Of a stretch of 39,696 nucleotides of DNA, positions 15,784 to 23,883 are shown piece by piece. This stretch comes from Ruminococcaceae bacterium UBA7101 (lineage in GTDB: Bacteria; Bacillota; Clostridia; Oscillospirales; Acutalibacteraceae), in NCBI GenBank assembly GCA_002493325.1, contig DKYL01000009.1, positions 16,137 through 55,832 of the forward strand, read 5' to 3'. How positions within the stretch are numbered: the first letter of the stretch is position 1; each line of letters begins with the position of its first letter. Position numbers and translations under genes: made by a program. The notes beneath the pieces are model-generated. The model was given only the letters and a program-made list of their open reading frames with translations, was not told where the DNA came from and ran no database searches.

Positions 15784-15821
15784 AAACCCCCACTACTGAT
15801 TATACTCAGCAATGGGGGTTT
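15784..15821 (-). terminator. Hairpin between ppiB and spoIIGA
   Basis: An 8-bp stem (AAACCCCC with GGGGGTTT) enclosing a smaller CTGA/TCAG stem. On the minus strand it is followed by TTTGTTTTG, so it can end ppiB-operon transcripts. Its 3' arm contains the GGGGG that serves as the spoIIGA ribosome site, and its loop contains the spoIIGA -10 box. Confidence 0.65.
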
Positions 15822-15831
15822 AATTTGTCAT
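15799..15831 (-). promoter_or_regulatory. Candidate spoIIGA-sigE promoter with long (21 bp) spacer
   Basis: On the minus strand, ATGACA (15826-15831), 21 bp, then a perfect TATAAT (15799-15804). The Bacillus spoIIG promoter is also a SigA promoter with an over-long spacer that needs Spo0A. TATGACA over the -35 matches the 0A box TTCGACA at 5 of 7 positions. The leader would be only about 12 bases long. Confidence 0.6.
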
Positions 15832-15833
15832 AA

Positions 15834-16391
15834 TTAATCCTCTATTTCAATTGTTTCAATCACAACATCATATACAGGCTTATCTGCCATACCTGTTCTT
15901 GTGGCAGCAATATCCTCAAGAACATCACAGCCGTCGGTAATCATACCGAAAACAGTATGGTGGAAATCAAGCCATGGTGTTCCGCCGACCTCTTTATACT
16001 TATCTATAACCTCCTGCGGATAGCCGTTATCCTTTAAACCCTCCATCTGTGAAAGGAGTGAATCGGGAACAGACTTAGCCTGCACAATAAAAAATTGTGA
16101 GCCGTTGGTATTCGGACCGCTGTTAGCCATTGAAAGTGCACCGTAGTAATTACGTGCTTCAATGGAAAACTCATCCTCAAAGCTTTTGCCCCAGATGGAT
16201 TCACCGCCGCAGCCTGTGCCTGTGGGATCACCGCCCTGAATCATAAAGTCCTTGATAACCCTGTGGAAAATCAAGCCATTATAATAGCCGTTTTTAGCGT
16301 GTGTTGAAAAGTTTTCAACTGCCTTTGGTGCGTACTGCGGATAAAGCTCAAATCTCATATCGCCTTTATTTGTTTTAACTGTTGCTTTCAT
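15834..16391 (-). CDS. ppiB: Peptidyl-prolyl cis-trans isomerase, cyclophilin type
   Basis: A 185-residue cytosolic cyclophilin (no signal peptide) that speeds proline isomerisation. Active-site residues are seen in LIFHRVIKDFMIQGGDPTG (R44, F49, Q52) and GSQFFIVQ; the C-terminus has the usual FGMITDGCDVLEDI. An insertion of about 20 residues (LKDNGYPQEVIDKYKEVGG) before the HHTVFG strand is common in clostridial members. Its ATG overlaps the GH2 stop by one base. Confidence 0.95.
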   Translation of the reverse strand: MKATVKTNKGDMRFELYPQYAPKAVENFSTHAKNGYYNGLIFHRVIKDFMIQGGDPTGTGCGGESIWGKSFEDEFSIEARNYYGALSMANSGPNTNGSQFFIVQAKSVPDSLLSQMEGLKDNGYPQEVIDKYKEVGGTPWLDFHHTVFGMITDGCDVLEDIAATRTGMADKPVYDVVIETIEIED

Positions 16392-18088
16392 TATAATTTA
16401 ACCCTTTCATTAATCTTTTTAAGCTTTTCAATATCAATTTTAACAATCTCTCTGTCATAGGTCATTAAGCCGTTAAGCTCATCCTCAACATCGGTTACCT
16501 GTGTATAAACCGCTGCTGAAAGACCCTTCTTTATCTGAGGAATGATGACATTGTTATAAAGCTTTTCATAAGCATTTGTAAGTGATGCTTTTGAATTATA
16601 GATTTTATAACCGAACATTTTATCATTAAAAGTATGGTTCGGTATTTTCATACTGAAACCGCCGAACTCAGAAAGAACATACGGTCTGTTGCCTGTCTTA
16701 ACACGAATGGGAGTAAAGTAAATATGCTTTGAAATCACATCGCTTGCACCCATATCGTGCCAGCCTGATGTTGTATCAACAACACGTGTGGGGTCAAGCT
16801 TTTTAACCATTTCATATGCCTTGGCACTGTCAAACTGTCCCCAGCCCTCATTAAAGGGTACCCACATTGCAATGCAGGGGCAATTGTATAAATGGTTAAT
16901 GGTTTCATTCAGCTCCTGATAGTAGAGGTCACGCCCCTCTTTGTCAGTACGGTGGAAATTTCTATAATTTCTGTCATCCAGTGTGATATTCACAAAAGGA
17001 AGAACAGAAACCTCTAAGCCGTATTCACCGCCGCCGTTTACCATATCCTGCCAAACCAGAATACCATTGACGTCGCAGTAATGATACCATAAAAGCGGCT
17101 CAATTTTAATATGCTTTCTCAGCATATTAAAGCCTGCTTTTTTTGCGAAGAGCACATCATTTTCCATAGCCTGATTTGTAGGCGGAGTCAGATAACCATC
17201 GGAATAATAGCCCTGGTCAAGAAGACCGTTATGGAAATATGGTTTATTATTCAGAAACAGTCTTTTAATGCCTTTATCATCAACACCGACGGAAAATTTA
17301 CGCATTCCGAAATAGGATTTGATTGTTTCACCGCAAGCCTTGAACACAACGTCATAAAGAAACGGACTTTCAGGTGCCCAGGATTTAAAATCAGGAATTT
17401 TAACAGTTTTATCGGTAGTATCGGCAATCAATGTATCGCCGTCATAAATCATAACCTCAACATCATCCGTGCCGAAATATTCAAAGCTGACCTGCTCGTT
17501 ATCATAATCAGGAGTAATCTTAACAGACTCAAGAAATTCGACAGGTGTTGATTCAAGCCACACGGACTGCCATATTCCGCTTTGTGCCGTATACCAGATA
17601 CCGCCGCGCTTTGTTTTCTGCTTACCTCTTGAGTAGGAACGGGTGTCGGTGAAATCCTGCACCTTGACCTCTAATTTGTTTTCTCCCTCAATCAGATACT
17701 CTGTAAGCTCAAATTTGAAAGGTGTATATCCGCCCTTATGCTCACCCACCTTCTTTCCGTTGAGAAAAACCTCTGCAAGCTGGTCAACTGCACCGAAATT
17801 GACAAACACTCTGCCCTTATTAAAGCCCTCTGGCAGGGTAAAGGTTTTTAAATAGAAAAGATATTCAGTCGGCTTTAATGCTCTGCATACACCCGAAATC
17901 TCCGTTTCAGGTGAAAAGGGAACGGTAATATCCGCCAGATACCTCAAAGGTCTGCCGCTGTTGCTTTTAATAACATACTTCCACGTGCCGTTCAGGCTCA
18001 GATAGCTGTCACGCACAAACTGCGGTCTTGGGTATTCGGGCAGCGGATGTTCTCTGTCAAAGCTTCTGCTCCATCTTGTTAATAACAT
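16391..18088 (-). CDS. Glycoside hydrolase family 2 protein
   Basis: A 565-residue enzyme of the beta-galactosidase/glucuronidase/mannosidase family. It has no signal peptide, so it acts on imported oligosaccharides. Sugar-binding domain about 20-180 (SLNGTWKY, GAVDQLAEVFLNGKKVGEH), immunoglobulin-like domain 185-265, TIM barrel from about 270. The acid/base glutamate is E414 in PFNEGWGQFD; the nucleophile is E474 in YVLSEFGG. Substrate cannot be told from sequence. It is 2 bp after the ABC exporter and fused by overlap to ppiB. The ribosome site GAGGGATAATT supports the start. Confidence 0.93.
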   Translation of the reverse strand: MLLTRWSRSFDREHPLPEYPRPQFVRDSYLSLNGTWKYVIKSNSGRPLRYLADITVPFSPETEISGVCRALKPTEYLFYLKTFTLPEGFNKGRVFVNFGAVDQLAEVFLNGKKVGEHKGGYTPFKFELTEYLIEGENKLEVKVQDFTDTRSYSRGKQKTKRGGIWYTAQSGIWQSVWLESTPVEFLESVKITPDYDNEQVSFEYFGTDDVEVMIYDGDTLIADTTDKTVKIPDFKSWAPESPFLYDVVFKACGETIKSYFGMRKFSVGVDDKGIKRLFLNNKPYFHNGLLDQGYYSDGYLTPPTNQAMENDVLFAKKAGFNMLRKHIKIEPLLWYHYCDVNGILVWQDMVNGGGEYGLEVSVLPFVNITLDDRNYRNFHRTDKEGRDLYYQELNETINHLYNCPCIAMWVPFNEGWGQFDSAKAYEMVKKLDPTRVVDTTSGWHDMGASDVISKHIYFTPIRVKTGNRPYVLSEFGGFSMKIPNHTFNDKMFGYKIYNSKASLTNAYEKLYNNVIIPQIKKGLSAAVYTQVTDVEDELNGLMTYDREIVKIDIEKLKKINERVKL

Positions 18089-18090
18089 AA

Positions 18091-19779
18091 TTATCCCTCA
18101 ACAATCTTTCCGTTATTTATCTGAATGTGCTTATTGCATATTTCAAGTGCCGCCTTTTTATGCGACACAATGATACAGGTTACATTGCTCATTTCTCTCA
18201 GATTCGTTAAAAACTGCTTTTCCGTTTCTTCATCAAGGGCTGAGGTTGCCTCGTCAAGCAGTAAAACAGGTGCTTTGGAAAGAAGACTTCTTGCTATGGC
18301 AAGGCGCTGCACCTGACCCTCCGAAAGACCGAGCCCCTTTTCACCTATAACAGTTTCTATACCCATAGGCAGCTCGTCAATAAACTGCTTTGCACAGCTT
18401 ATTCTTACCGCATCCTCAATTTCCTGTTCGGTAACATCGTCATTTACAAAAGTAAGATTATCTCTGATTGTGCCTGAAATCAGCATATTGCCCTGAGGCA
18501 CGTATGTAAAAAGCTTTCTTGTATGCCTGTCAACAGGTACTCTGCCGTCAGCACAGTCAATATAAATCTCACCCGACTGAGCATTGAACACCCCTAAAAG
18601 CAGCTTCAGCAGGGTGCTTTTGCCGATACCCGATATACCCATTATGGCAACAAAATCGCCTTTAGCAATGGACAGTGATGTATCATCCAGAATCATATCC
18701 CTGTCATATTTAAAACTGATATCTTTGAAGCAGATTGACTTCAAGCTGCTGTATATCTTATTTCTGTCATAATCACGGCTGTTCAAATCAACCTCATCCG
18801 CAAGATTGTCAAGCTCCATAATACGTTCCGCAGATGCAATCATAGAAAAATACTGCGGCATTACTCCCGATAATGATGCAAAAGGCACCTGCACCTGATT
18901 GACAAGCTGAATCATAGCCGTAACCGTTCCGTAGGTCATTGTGCCCATAAGAATTCTGTAAGCACCGAAAAAGATTGCAAACACCGAGCCGACATTAAAG
19001 ACAGCACCTAAGCCTGCATTTGCTACAATACTGAAATTACGCCTTTTTATCCTTGCCTTATAATTTTTCTCCTGCAGTTCATCCGCATTTTCACGCATTT
19101 TGTCCTCAACAGAAAAAGCCTTGACAGCCAGCAGATTAATAACAAGCTCCTGAACAAAGGAACGTGTTTCACCCTCCGTTTCCTGAACCTTTTTGTGAAG
19201 AGCCTTAAGCTGCTTTCTGAAAAGCTGAGCCGTTGCAAAAACAACAAGTCCGCCCACTACAAAAACAAGTGCAAAGATTTTGTCAATAATAATTAAATAA
19301 ATCAGCGAGCTTACAAGCCTTGTAACAAAATAAACAGAGTTCGGCAGAATTTTGGTGAAGCCGTCTGTCACAACATTAACATCATTGAAAAGCCTGTTCT
19401 GCAATTCGCCGGTATGATATTTTGTAACAGCGGCATAATCCTTTTTCATAATTCTGTCAAGTATATAGCTTCTGAAGATAACATCAAGCCTTGCCTTACA
19501 CCTCTCTGCTATGGAGTTACGCACAACATTTATGGTAAGCTGAAGTAAAACAACACCCAAAAGCATAACTGCATACTTAACAACATATTTCATTTCGCCG
19601 TGTACAGTAGCACCATCTATAACATTTTTTGAAAAATTGGCAAACAAAACCGATGTAACGCCCTGCACAACATTGAATGCTATAATAAAAATCACCGCAG
19701 GAATCTGTGCCCGACAAACATTAAAAATCCATTTTATAACATTTCTATCAGATTTTTTGATTTTCCTTTTATTATCCAT
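18091..19779 (-). CDS. ABC transporter, fused permease and ATPase (exporter type)
   Basis: A 562-residue half-transporter. Six hydrophobic segments lie in residues 15-310 and the ATPase domain in about 345-562. Walker A is GISGIGKSTLL, the signature LSEGQVQRLAIARSLL and Walker B VLLLDEATSALDEE, followed by the H-loop IIVSHKK. It likely works as a homodimer exporting a peptide or lipid. It is 5 bp downstream of a signal-peptidase-like gene, which hints at a processed peptide substrate, but no precursor gene was found. Confidence 0.92.
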   Translation of the reverse strand: MDNKRKIKKSDRNVIKWIFNVCRAQIPAVIFIIAFNVVQGVTSVLFANFSKNVIDGATVHGEMKYVVKYAVMLLGVVLLQLTINVVRNSIAERCKARLDVIFRSYILDRIMKKDYAAVTKYHTGELQNRLFNDVNVVTDGFTKILPNSVYFVTRLVSSLIYLIIIDKIFALVFVVGGLVVFATAQLFRKQLKALHKKVQETEGETRSFVQELVINLLAVKAFSVEDKMRENADELQEKNYKARIKRRNFSIVANAGLGAVFNVGSVFAIFFGAYRILMGTMTYGTVTAMIQLVNQVQVPFASLSGVMPQYFSMIASAERIMELDNLADEVDLNSRDYDRNKIYSSLKSICFKDISFKYDRDMILDDTSLSIAKGDFVAIMGISGIGKSTLLKLLLGVFNAQSGEIYIDCADGRVPVDRHTRKLFTYVPQGNMLISGTIRDNLTFVNDDVTEQEIEDAVRISCAKQFIDELPMGIETVIGEKGLGLSEGQVQRLAIARSLLSKAPVLLLDEATSALDEETEKQFLTNLREMSNVTCIIVSHKKAALEICNKHIQINNGKIVEG

Positions 19780-19784
19780 TAAAA

Positions 19785-20243
19785 CTATTTGTCCCCTCGT
19801 TTAAAAATATGACGCTTTGCCCAGCCAATACATCTCGGAATAAAAAGGAGTGCCGGTCTGATTGGGAACAAATCCGCCCATATTTTTGAATATATTTTAT
19901 AAGGCACGGAATTCTGACAGTCAATATAGCGCTTTCCGTCCTTATAAAAGCCGACAAGCACGCCGCAAATCATATCGTCTGTTACATATTCCTTTTTCAA
20001 CAGATTATCACCTGCAATAACGTAGTGATCATCGCACACCTTAAGAACACGGTGCATCACATATTTACCGCTTGGCAGAACATAAACAGGAACATCGTAT
20101 TTTTTCAACCTGCCCTCATTTTTAATAACAATAATGTTATCTTTCTGATGATGAATAAGCGGAAGCATTGAGCTGCCCACAGTCAAGCCTGTATATTTGC
20201 CTGTTTTATTGAGTATTTCCTTTAATGAATCTGAATTTTCCAT
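19785..20243 (-). CDS. S24/S26-type (signal peptidase-like) peptidase
   Basis: A 152-residue protein. The start is the ATG at 20243, 6 bases after ATGGAG. The catalytic serine is S25 in TVGSSMLPLI. YVMHRVLKV (H64) and HYVIAGDN follow. A His-Arg-Val box in place of the bacterial Lys motif resembles SipW and eukaryote-type signal peptidases with a Ser-His pair. There is no clear N-terminal membrane anchor, unlike true signal peptidase I. It leads an operon with an ABC exporter; S24/S26 peptidase-ABC pairs are common in gut Firmicutes and may process exported peptides. Function inferred. Confidence 0.82.
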   Translation of the reverse strand: MENSDSLKEILNKTGKYTGLTVGSSMLPLIHHQKDNIIVIKNEGRLKKYDVPVYVLPSGKYVMHRVLKVCDDHYVIAGDNLLKKEYVTDDMICGVLVGFYKDGKRYIDCQNSVPYKIYSKIWADLFPIRPALLFIPRCIGWAKRHIFKRGDK

Positions 20244-20270
20244 ATTTCGCTCCATTATATATTTAAGTAT

Positions 20271-20299
20271 AGTATAACAGAATAAAACGTCATATGCAA
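20271..20299 (-). promoter_or_regulatory. SigA-type promoter of the peptidase-ABC-GH2-ppiB operon
   Basis: On the minus strand, TTGCAT (20294-20299), 17 bp, TATACT (20271-20276), 27 bp before the chosen peptidase start. Confidence 0.75.
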
Positions 20300-20311
20300 A
20301 CACTAATTCAT

Positions 20312-20340
20312 TTGACAAGACTTAAAATATATGATAGTAT
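20312..20340 (+). promoter_or_regulatory. SigA-type promoter of the COG2509 flavoprotein gene
   Basis: TTGACA (20312-20317), 17 bp, TAGTAT (20335-20340). The transcript would start near 20347, about 75 bases before the coding start. Confidence 0.7.
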
Positions 20341-20357
20341 GGATTGTAATAGTTGAT

Positions 20358-20391
20358 AAAAAGAGCAGACTGTTACAGCCTGCTCTTTTTT
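20358..20391 (+). terminator. Orphan terminator-like hairpin in the leader of the flavoprotein gene
   Basis: An 11-bp perfect stem (AAAAAGAGCAG with CTGCTCTTTTT) with an 11-base loop, ending in six T. No plus-strand gene lies upstream of it, and it sits between the 20312-20340 promoter and the coding start. It therefore looks like a leader attenuator or the end of a very short RNA. The loop (20369-20377) can pair with 20345-20353 over nine positions with one G-U. Confidence 0.65.
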
Positions 20392-20420
20392 GATGCAAGT
20401 ATATTTTTAGGAGAATGAAA

Positions 20421-21821
20421 ATGGATTATGATTTAATAATAGTCGGCTCAGGTCCGGCAGGCATTTTTACGGCACTTGAATTAATTAAAAGAAATTCAAA
20501 AAAGAAAATACTGCTTATTGAAAAAGGCAAGCCTGTTGAAAAAAGACACTGCCCGAAAAGTGAAACAGGACATTGTGTCAACTGCAAGCCAAGCTGTGCT
20601 ATTACCACAGGCTTTTCAGGTGCAGGCGCATTCTCCGACGGTAAGCTGAGCCTGAGCTATGAGGTTGGCGGAGATTTGCCGACACTTATCGGAGAGGATT
20701 TTGCACAGGAGCTTATTGATTACACAGACAAAATTTATCTTGAATTCGGTGCAGACAGCAAAATTGAAGGCATCGGCACAGGCGACGCTATCAAGGAAAT
20801 AAGAAAAAATGCAATTAAAGCAGGCTTAAAGCTTGTGGACTGCCCTATCCGTCATCTCGGCACGGAAAAAGCGCAGGAACTTTATTATAAAATTCAGACG
20901 CATCTTGCTGACAACGGAGTGGATATGCTCTTCCAGACAGAATGTAAAAACATTATTATTGAGGATACTGTGTGCAAGGGCGTAATCATTGATGATAACG
21001 GCAGTGACAAAATTATTACTGCTGATGAAATCGTGATTGCCACAGGCAGACGAGGTGCCGACTGGCTTGAAAAGCTTTGCGAAGAGCATGAAATTGCCCA
21101 TAAGCCGGGTACGGTTGACATTGGTGTAAGGGTTGAATGCCGCAACGAGGTTATGGAAAAGGTCAACGAAGCACTGTACGAATCAAAGCTGATTGGCTAC
21201 CCAAGACCCTGGAAAAATAAAGTTCGTACCTTCTGCCAGAATCCCGGCGGCTTTGTGGCACAGGAAAATTATGACAACGACCTTGCGGTTGTAAACGGTC
21301 ACAGCTATAAGGATAAAAAAAGCGAGAACACCAATCTTGCCATACTTGTAAGCCATAATTTCACCGAGCCTTTTAATCAGCCAATTGAATATGCGCAAAA
21401 GGTCGGTGAGCTGACCAATATGCTGGGTGCAGGCAAAATTATGGTTCAGCGCTTCGGTGATATACTTGACGGTAAAAGAACATGGCAGTATGAGCTGTCA
21501 AAAAGCAACGTCAAGCCAACATTGAAGGATGCTGTTGCAGGCGACATAACAGCCGCAATGCCATACAGAGCAATGACCAACATTATTGAATTTATAAAAA
21601 TGCTTGATGTGGTTGTGCCAGGCTTTGCTTCAACCGAAACACTGCTTTACAGTCCCGAGCTGAAATTTTACAGCAACAAGGTTAAGATGGATGAAAGTCT
21701 TAATACAAACATAAAGGGACTTCACTGCCTTGGTGACAGCTCAGGCTGGACACGCGGACTGATGATGGCGAGTGTTATGGGCGTGCTTATGGGCAGAAAG
21801 CTTAATGAAACAGAGTTATAA
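20421..21821 (+). CDS. FAD-dependent dehydrogenase-like protein (COG2509 type)
   Basis: A 466-residue flavoprotein. The ATG at 20421 is 7 bases after TAGGAG; the in-frame ATG at 20415 is too close to it. The dinucleotide-binding motif is LIIVGSGPAGIFTALEL (residues 5-21), and VIATGRRGADWL is the second FAD contact. A Cys cluster (C44, C52, C55, C59) before GFSGAGAFSDGKLSLS is typical of this uncharacterised family and could bind metal or form disulfides. The C-terminus has GLHCLGDSSGWTRGLMMASVMG. Substrate unknown. Monocistronic with terminator at 21841. Confidence 0.88.
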   Translation: MDYDLIIVGSGPAGIFTALELIKRNSKKKILLIEKGKPVEKRHCPKSETGHCVNCKPSCAITTGFSGAGAFSDGKLSLSYEVGGDLPTLIGEDFAQELIDYTDKIYLEFGADSKIEGIGTGDAIKEIRKNAIKAGLKLVDCPIRHLGTEKAQELYYKIQTHLADNGVDMLFQTECKNIIIEDTVCKGVIIDDNGSDKIITADEIVIATGRRGADWLEKLCEEHEIAHKPGTVDIGVRVECRNEVMEKVNEALYESKLIGYPRPWKNKVRTFCQNPGGFVAQENYDNDLAVVNGHSYKDKKSENTNLAILVSHNFTEPFNQPIEYAQKVGELTNMLGAGKIMVQRFGDILDGKRTWQYELSKSNVKPTLKDAVAGDITAAMPYRAMTNIIEFIKMLDVVVPGFASTETLLYSPELKFYSNKVKMDESLNTNIKGLHCLGDSSGWTRGLMMASVMGVLMGRKLNETEL

Positions 21822-21840
21822 ATTAGTGCATAATACAGAA

Positions 21841-21873
21841 AAACACCATAAGGTCTTATACCTTATGGTGTTT
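21841..21873. terminator. Bidirectional terminator
   Basis: A 13-bp perfect stem, AAACACCATAAGG with its complement, and a 7-base loop between the convergent flavoprotein and BMP lipoprotein genes. It is followed by T-rich sequence on both strands. Confidence 0.85.
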
Positions 21874-21909
21874 ATTTATAACCTTTTGTATTTAATATTC
21901 AAACGATTA

Positions 21910-23763
21910 TCACTGTGTTCTCTGAGCCTCAATAAACCAACCATTAAGCGTTAAGCACTTTGAAGCCTTTTCCTCATTAAAGAGTTCGCAGAAATCATAG
22001 CCTGCGCCGTTCTGAACGGGAACAAGCTGAATCTTTCCGTCAGCAAGAGCCTTATAGACCTCATCATACTTAGTCTGAATATCATCATTTTCTTCAGGTG
22101 AAACAAATGTTGCATAGAGTCCGTCTGTGGAACAGTTTGCAGCAACAACAGTACCACCCTTATAATCAGCAAGTGCATCCTTTACAGCTTCGCCATAATT
22201 ATTAACAATCGTAGAATAAGAATCCTTATTATTAGCACCTGCACTGATTACATTTTCATTAAAATCATAATTCCACTTTGAAGTATATGCAGAAGCTATG
22301 GAGCAGCCGCCGTCAAAAATTGTTGTAATACCCTTGTTGTACATAGTATCACAAACAGCAGCATAACGGTCAACCATTTCAAATGTGGTATTCCAGTAAT
22401 ACTCGTTAGCCATTGAAATTCCTGTGCCGTCACCGTAGGAGTCAACATTCTCCCAATGAGAGAACATATAGCCGTCCTGCGGAATTGCAGCAGCAACCTC
22501 AACAACATCACCTGCTACATATGAGCCTGAGCCTGTTGACTCACCATTGCCGCCCTCGCCTGTCTGAACAGTTACATTGAAACTTGGTGATTCGGGTGCT
22601 TTATATGTAGGAGTAAGAACAATGTCACTGTCCTTAACGTCAACCCAGATTTCTTTGCAGGTAAGATCTGTTTCACCTAAATCAGCAGTTGTTTCCCACT
22701 GGTCAAAGACAAGGTTTTCGGGTGCAACAGGAGCTTTGACAGAGATACCATTTTCAACCTCGACGGAATACTCAGCAAATACATTCTTGTTTTCAGCATC
22801 CATAACGGTTACTGTTTTATAATCATTCTCCAAGTCCCTATAAATTGCAGTAATTGTGCAGTCGCACTTTTCAACAAGAAGATTCATTGAAGATTTTGTT
22901 TTTGAAGAAATATTTACTTTCTTATCCTTAACGCCATCGGTATCACTCTTAACCTCCCAGTGGTCAAAGGTCTTTCCCTCAGGAGCAATATTGGCAGTAA
23001 TCGTTACGTTGCTGCCCTCTGTATATGTACCCGAGCCGATACCGTCAACAACTTTGACAGTGAATGTTTTTTCGTCGGCATCCTCAATCTTCTGATAGCA
23101 AGCCTTAACAGCAAAATTGTAATTGTAATCAACAAGCGGAGAATCATAATCAGCCCAGTCGACAGTTACGGGAATGCCTAAAGAATCAGCCGCATAGGCT
23201 GCACCCTGAACAAAGCCGGCACCATAGCTTGCAGAATTTCTGCTCTTATATTCACCAAGGAAGCCAAGCTCCGTATTGCCGTTAATGACAGCTAAATAAC
23301 CTGCAAGAAAACCGCTTTGTGAAGCATCAAAGCTTATGCTCATTACATTTTTCATATAGCTGTCTGTATTTGTATCGGCTGAATGCGGTATAGCGTCAAT
23401 CAGAATAAAATTAATATCCGGATAAGTGCTTGCAATTTCGTATGTAATAACCGCAAATTCATCACCGGGAAGAACGATAAATTTTGCACCGTTGTTTGCA
23501 GCAAGCTCAACATATTTATTAACATTTTCCGTAGTGAGCTTTCCGTCTGCAAGTGCAGGCTGATAGTAGCGGCAGCTCATACCATTATCATCAGCATAAG
23601 CGGAGACACCCTCCCATGCACTCTGGTTATAGCCGTCATCCTTTATGGTACCGCCATTTGTAATCAAAACGATATCGCTCTGATAAGTTTCCTGCTTAGC
23701 ACAGCCAACAAAAACAGAGCAGGCTAACACAAGACATAAACAAATTGAAATAATCTTTTTCAT
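21910..23763 (-). CDS. BMP-family lipoprotein with three inserted InlB-like repeats
   Basis: A 617-residue substrate-binding lipoprotein. The start is the ATG at 23763 behind GGAGGAAAGCT. Residues 1-21 are a lipoprotein signal ending in the lipobox VFVGC (C21). Residues 24-230 are the first part of a BMP/PnrA fold (VLITNGGTIKDDGYNQSAWEG, SFDASQSGFLAGYLA). Three divergent InlB B-repeat-like modules follow at about 233-309, 315-390 and 395-458, each with the FDHWE/FDQWE/FSHWE motif. The fold then resumes (DTMYNKGITTIFDGGCS to the end). BMP proteins bind nucleosides. A divergent PNP operon fits that, but no permease is nearby. The inserted repeats are unusual. Confidence 0.88.
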   Translation of the reverse strand: MKKIISICLCLVLACSVFVGCAKQETYQSDIVLITNGGTIKDDGYNQSAWEGVSAYADDNGMSCRYYQPALADGKLTTENVNKYVELAANNGAKFIVLPGDEFAVITYEIASTYPDINFILIDAIPHSADTNTDSYMKNVMSISFDASQSGFLAGYLAVINGNTELGFLGEYKSRNSASYGAGFVQGAAYAADSLGIPVTVDWADYDSPLVDYNYNFAVKACYQKIEDADEKTFTVKVVDGIGSGTYTEGSNVTITANIAPEGKTFDHWEVKSDTDGVKDKKVNISSKTKSSMNLLVEKCDCTITAIYRDLENDYKTVTVMDAENKNVFAEYSVEVENGISVKAPVAPENLVFDQWETTADLGETDLTCKEIWVDVKDSDIVLTPTYKAPESPSFNVTVQTGEGGNGESTGSGSYVAGDVVEVAAAIPQDGYMFSHWENVDSYGDGTGISMANEYYWNTTFEMVDRYAAVCDTMYNKGITTIFDGGCSIASAYTSKWNYDFNENVISAGANNKDSYSTIVNNYGEAVKDALADYKGGTVVAANCSTDGLYATFVSPEENDDIQTKYDEVYKALADGKIQLVPVQNGAGYDFCELFNEEKASKCLTLNGWFIEAQRTQ

Positions 23764-23796
23764 AGCTTTCCTCCAAAAAGATTTTATCACTAATTA

Positions 23797-23864
23797 ATAA
23801 TATCAAAAATGAATTAACTTTGCAACACTAATTTATTGATTTATATATTAAAAAACATTATAAT
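23797..23864. promoter_or_regulatory. Divergent promoters for the BMP lipoprotein and PNP operon
   Basis: Minus: TTGCAA (23820-23825), 17 bp, TATTAT (23797-23802). Plus: TTGATT (23836-23841), 17 bp, TATAAT (23859-23864). Back to back in 120 bp. Confidence 0.7.
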
Positions 23865-23883
23865 ATGCTTGAGGTGAATTAAA

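Noticed and set aside
20350..20395. AGTTGATAAA next to a hairpin, resembling the end of the 6154-6388 element
   Set aside because: Only about nine bases match and there is no opposite end; better explained as part of the leader and terminator-like stem.
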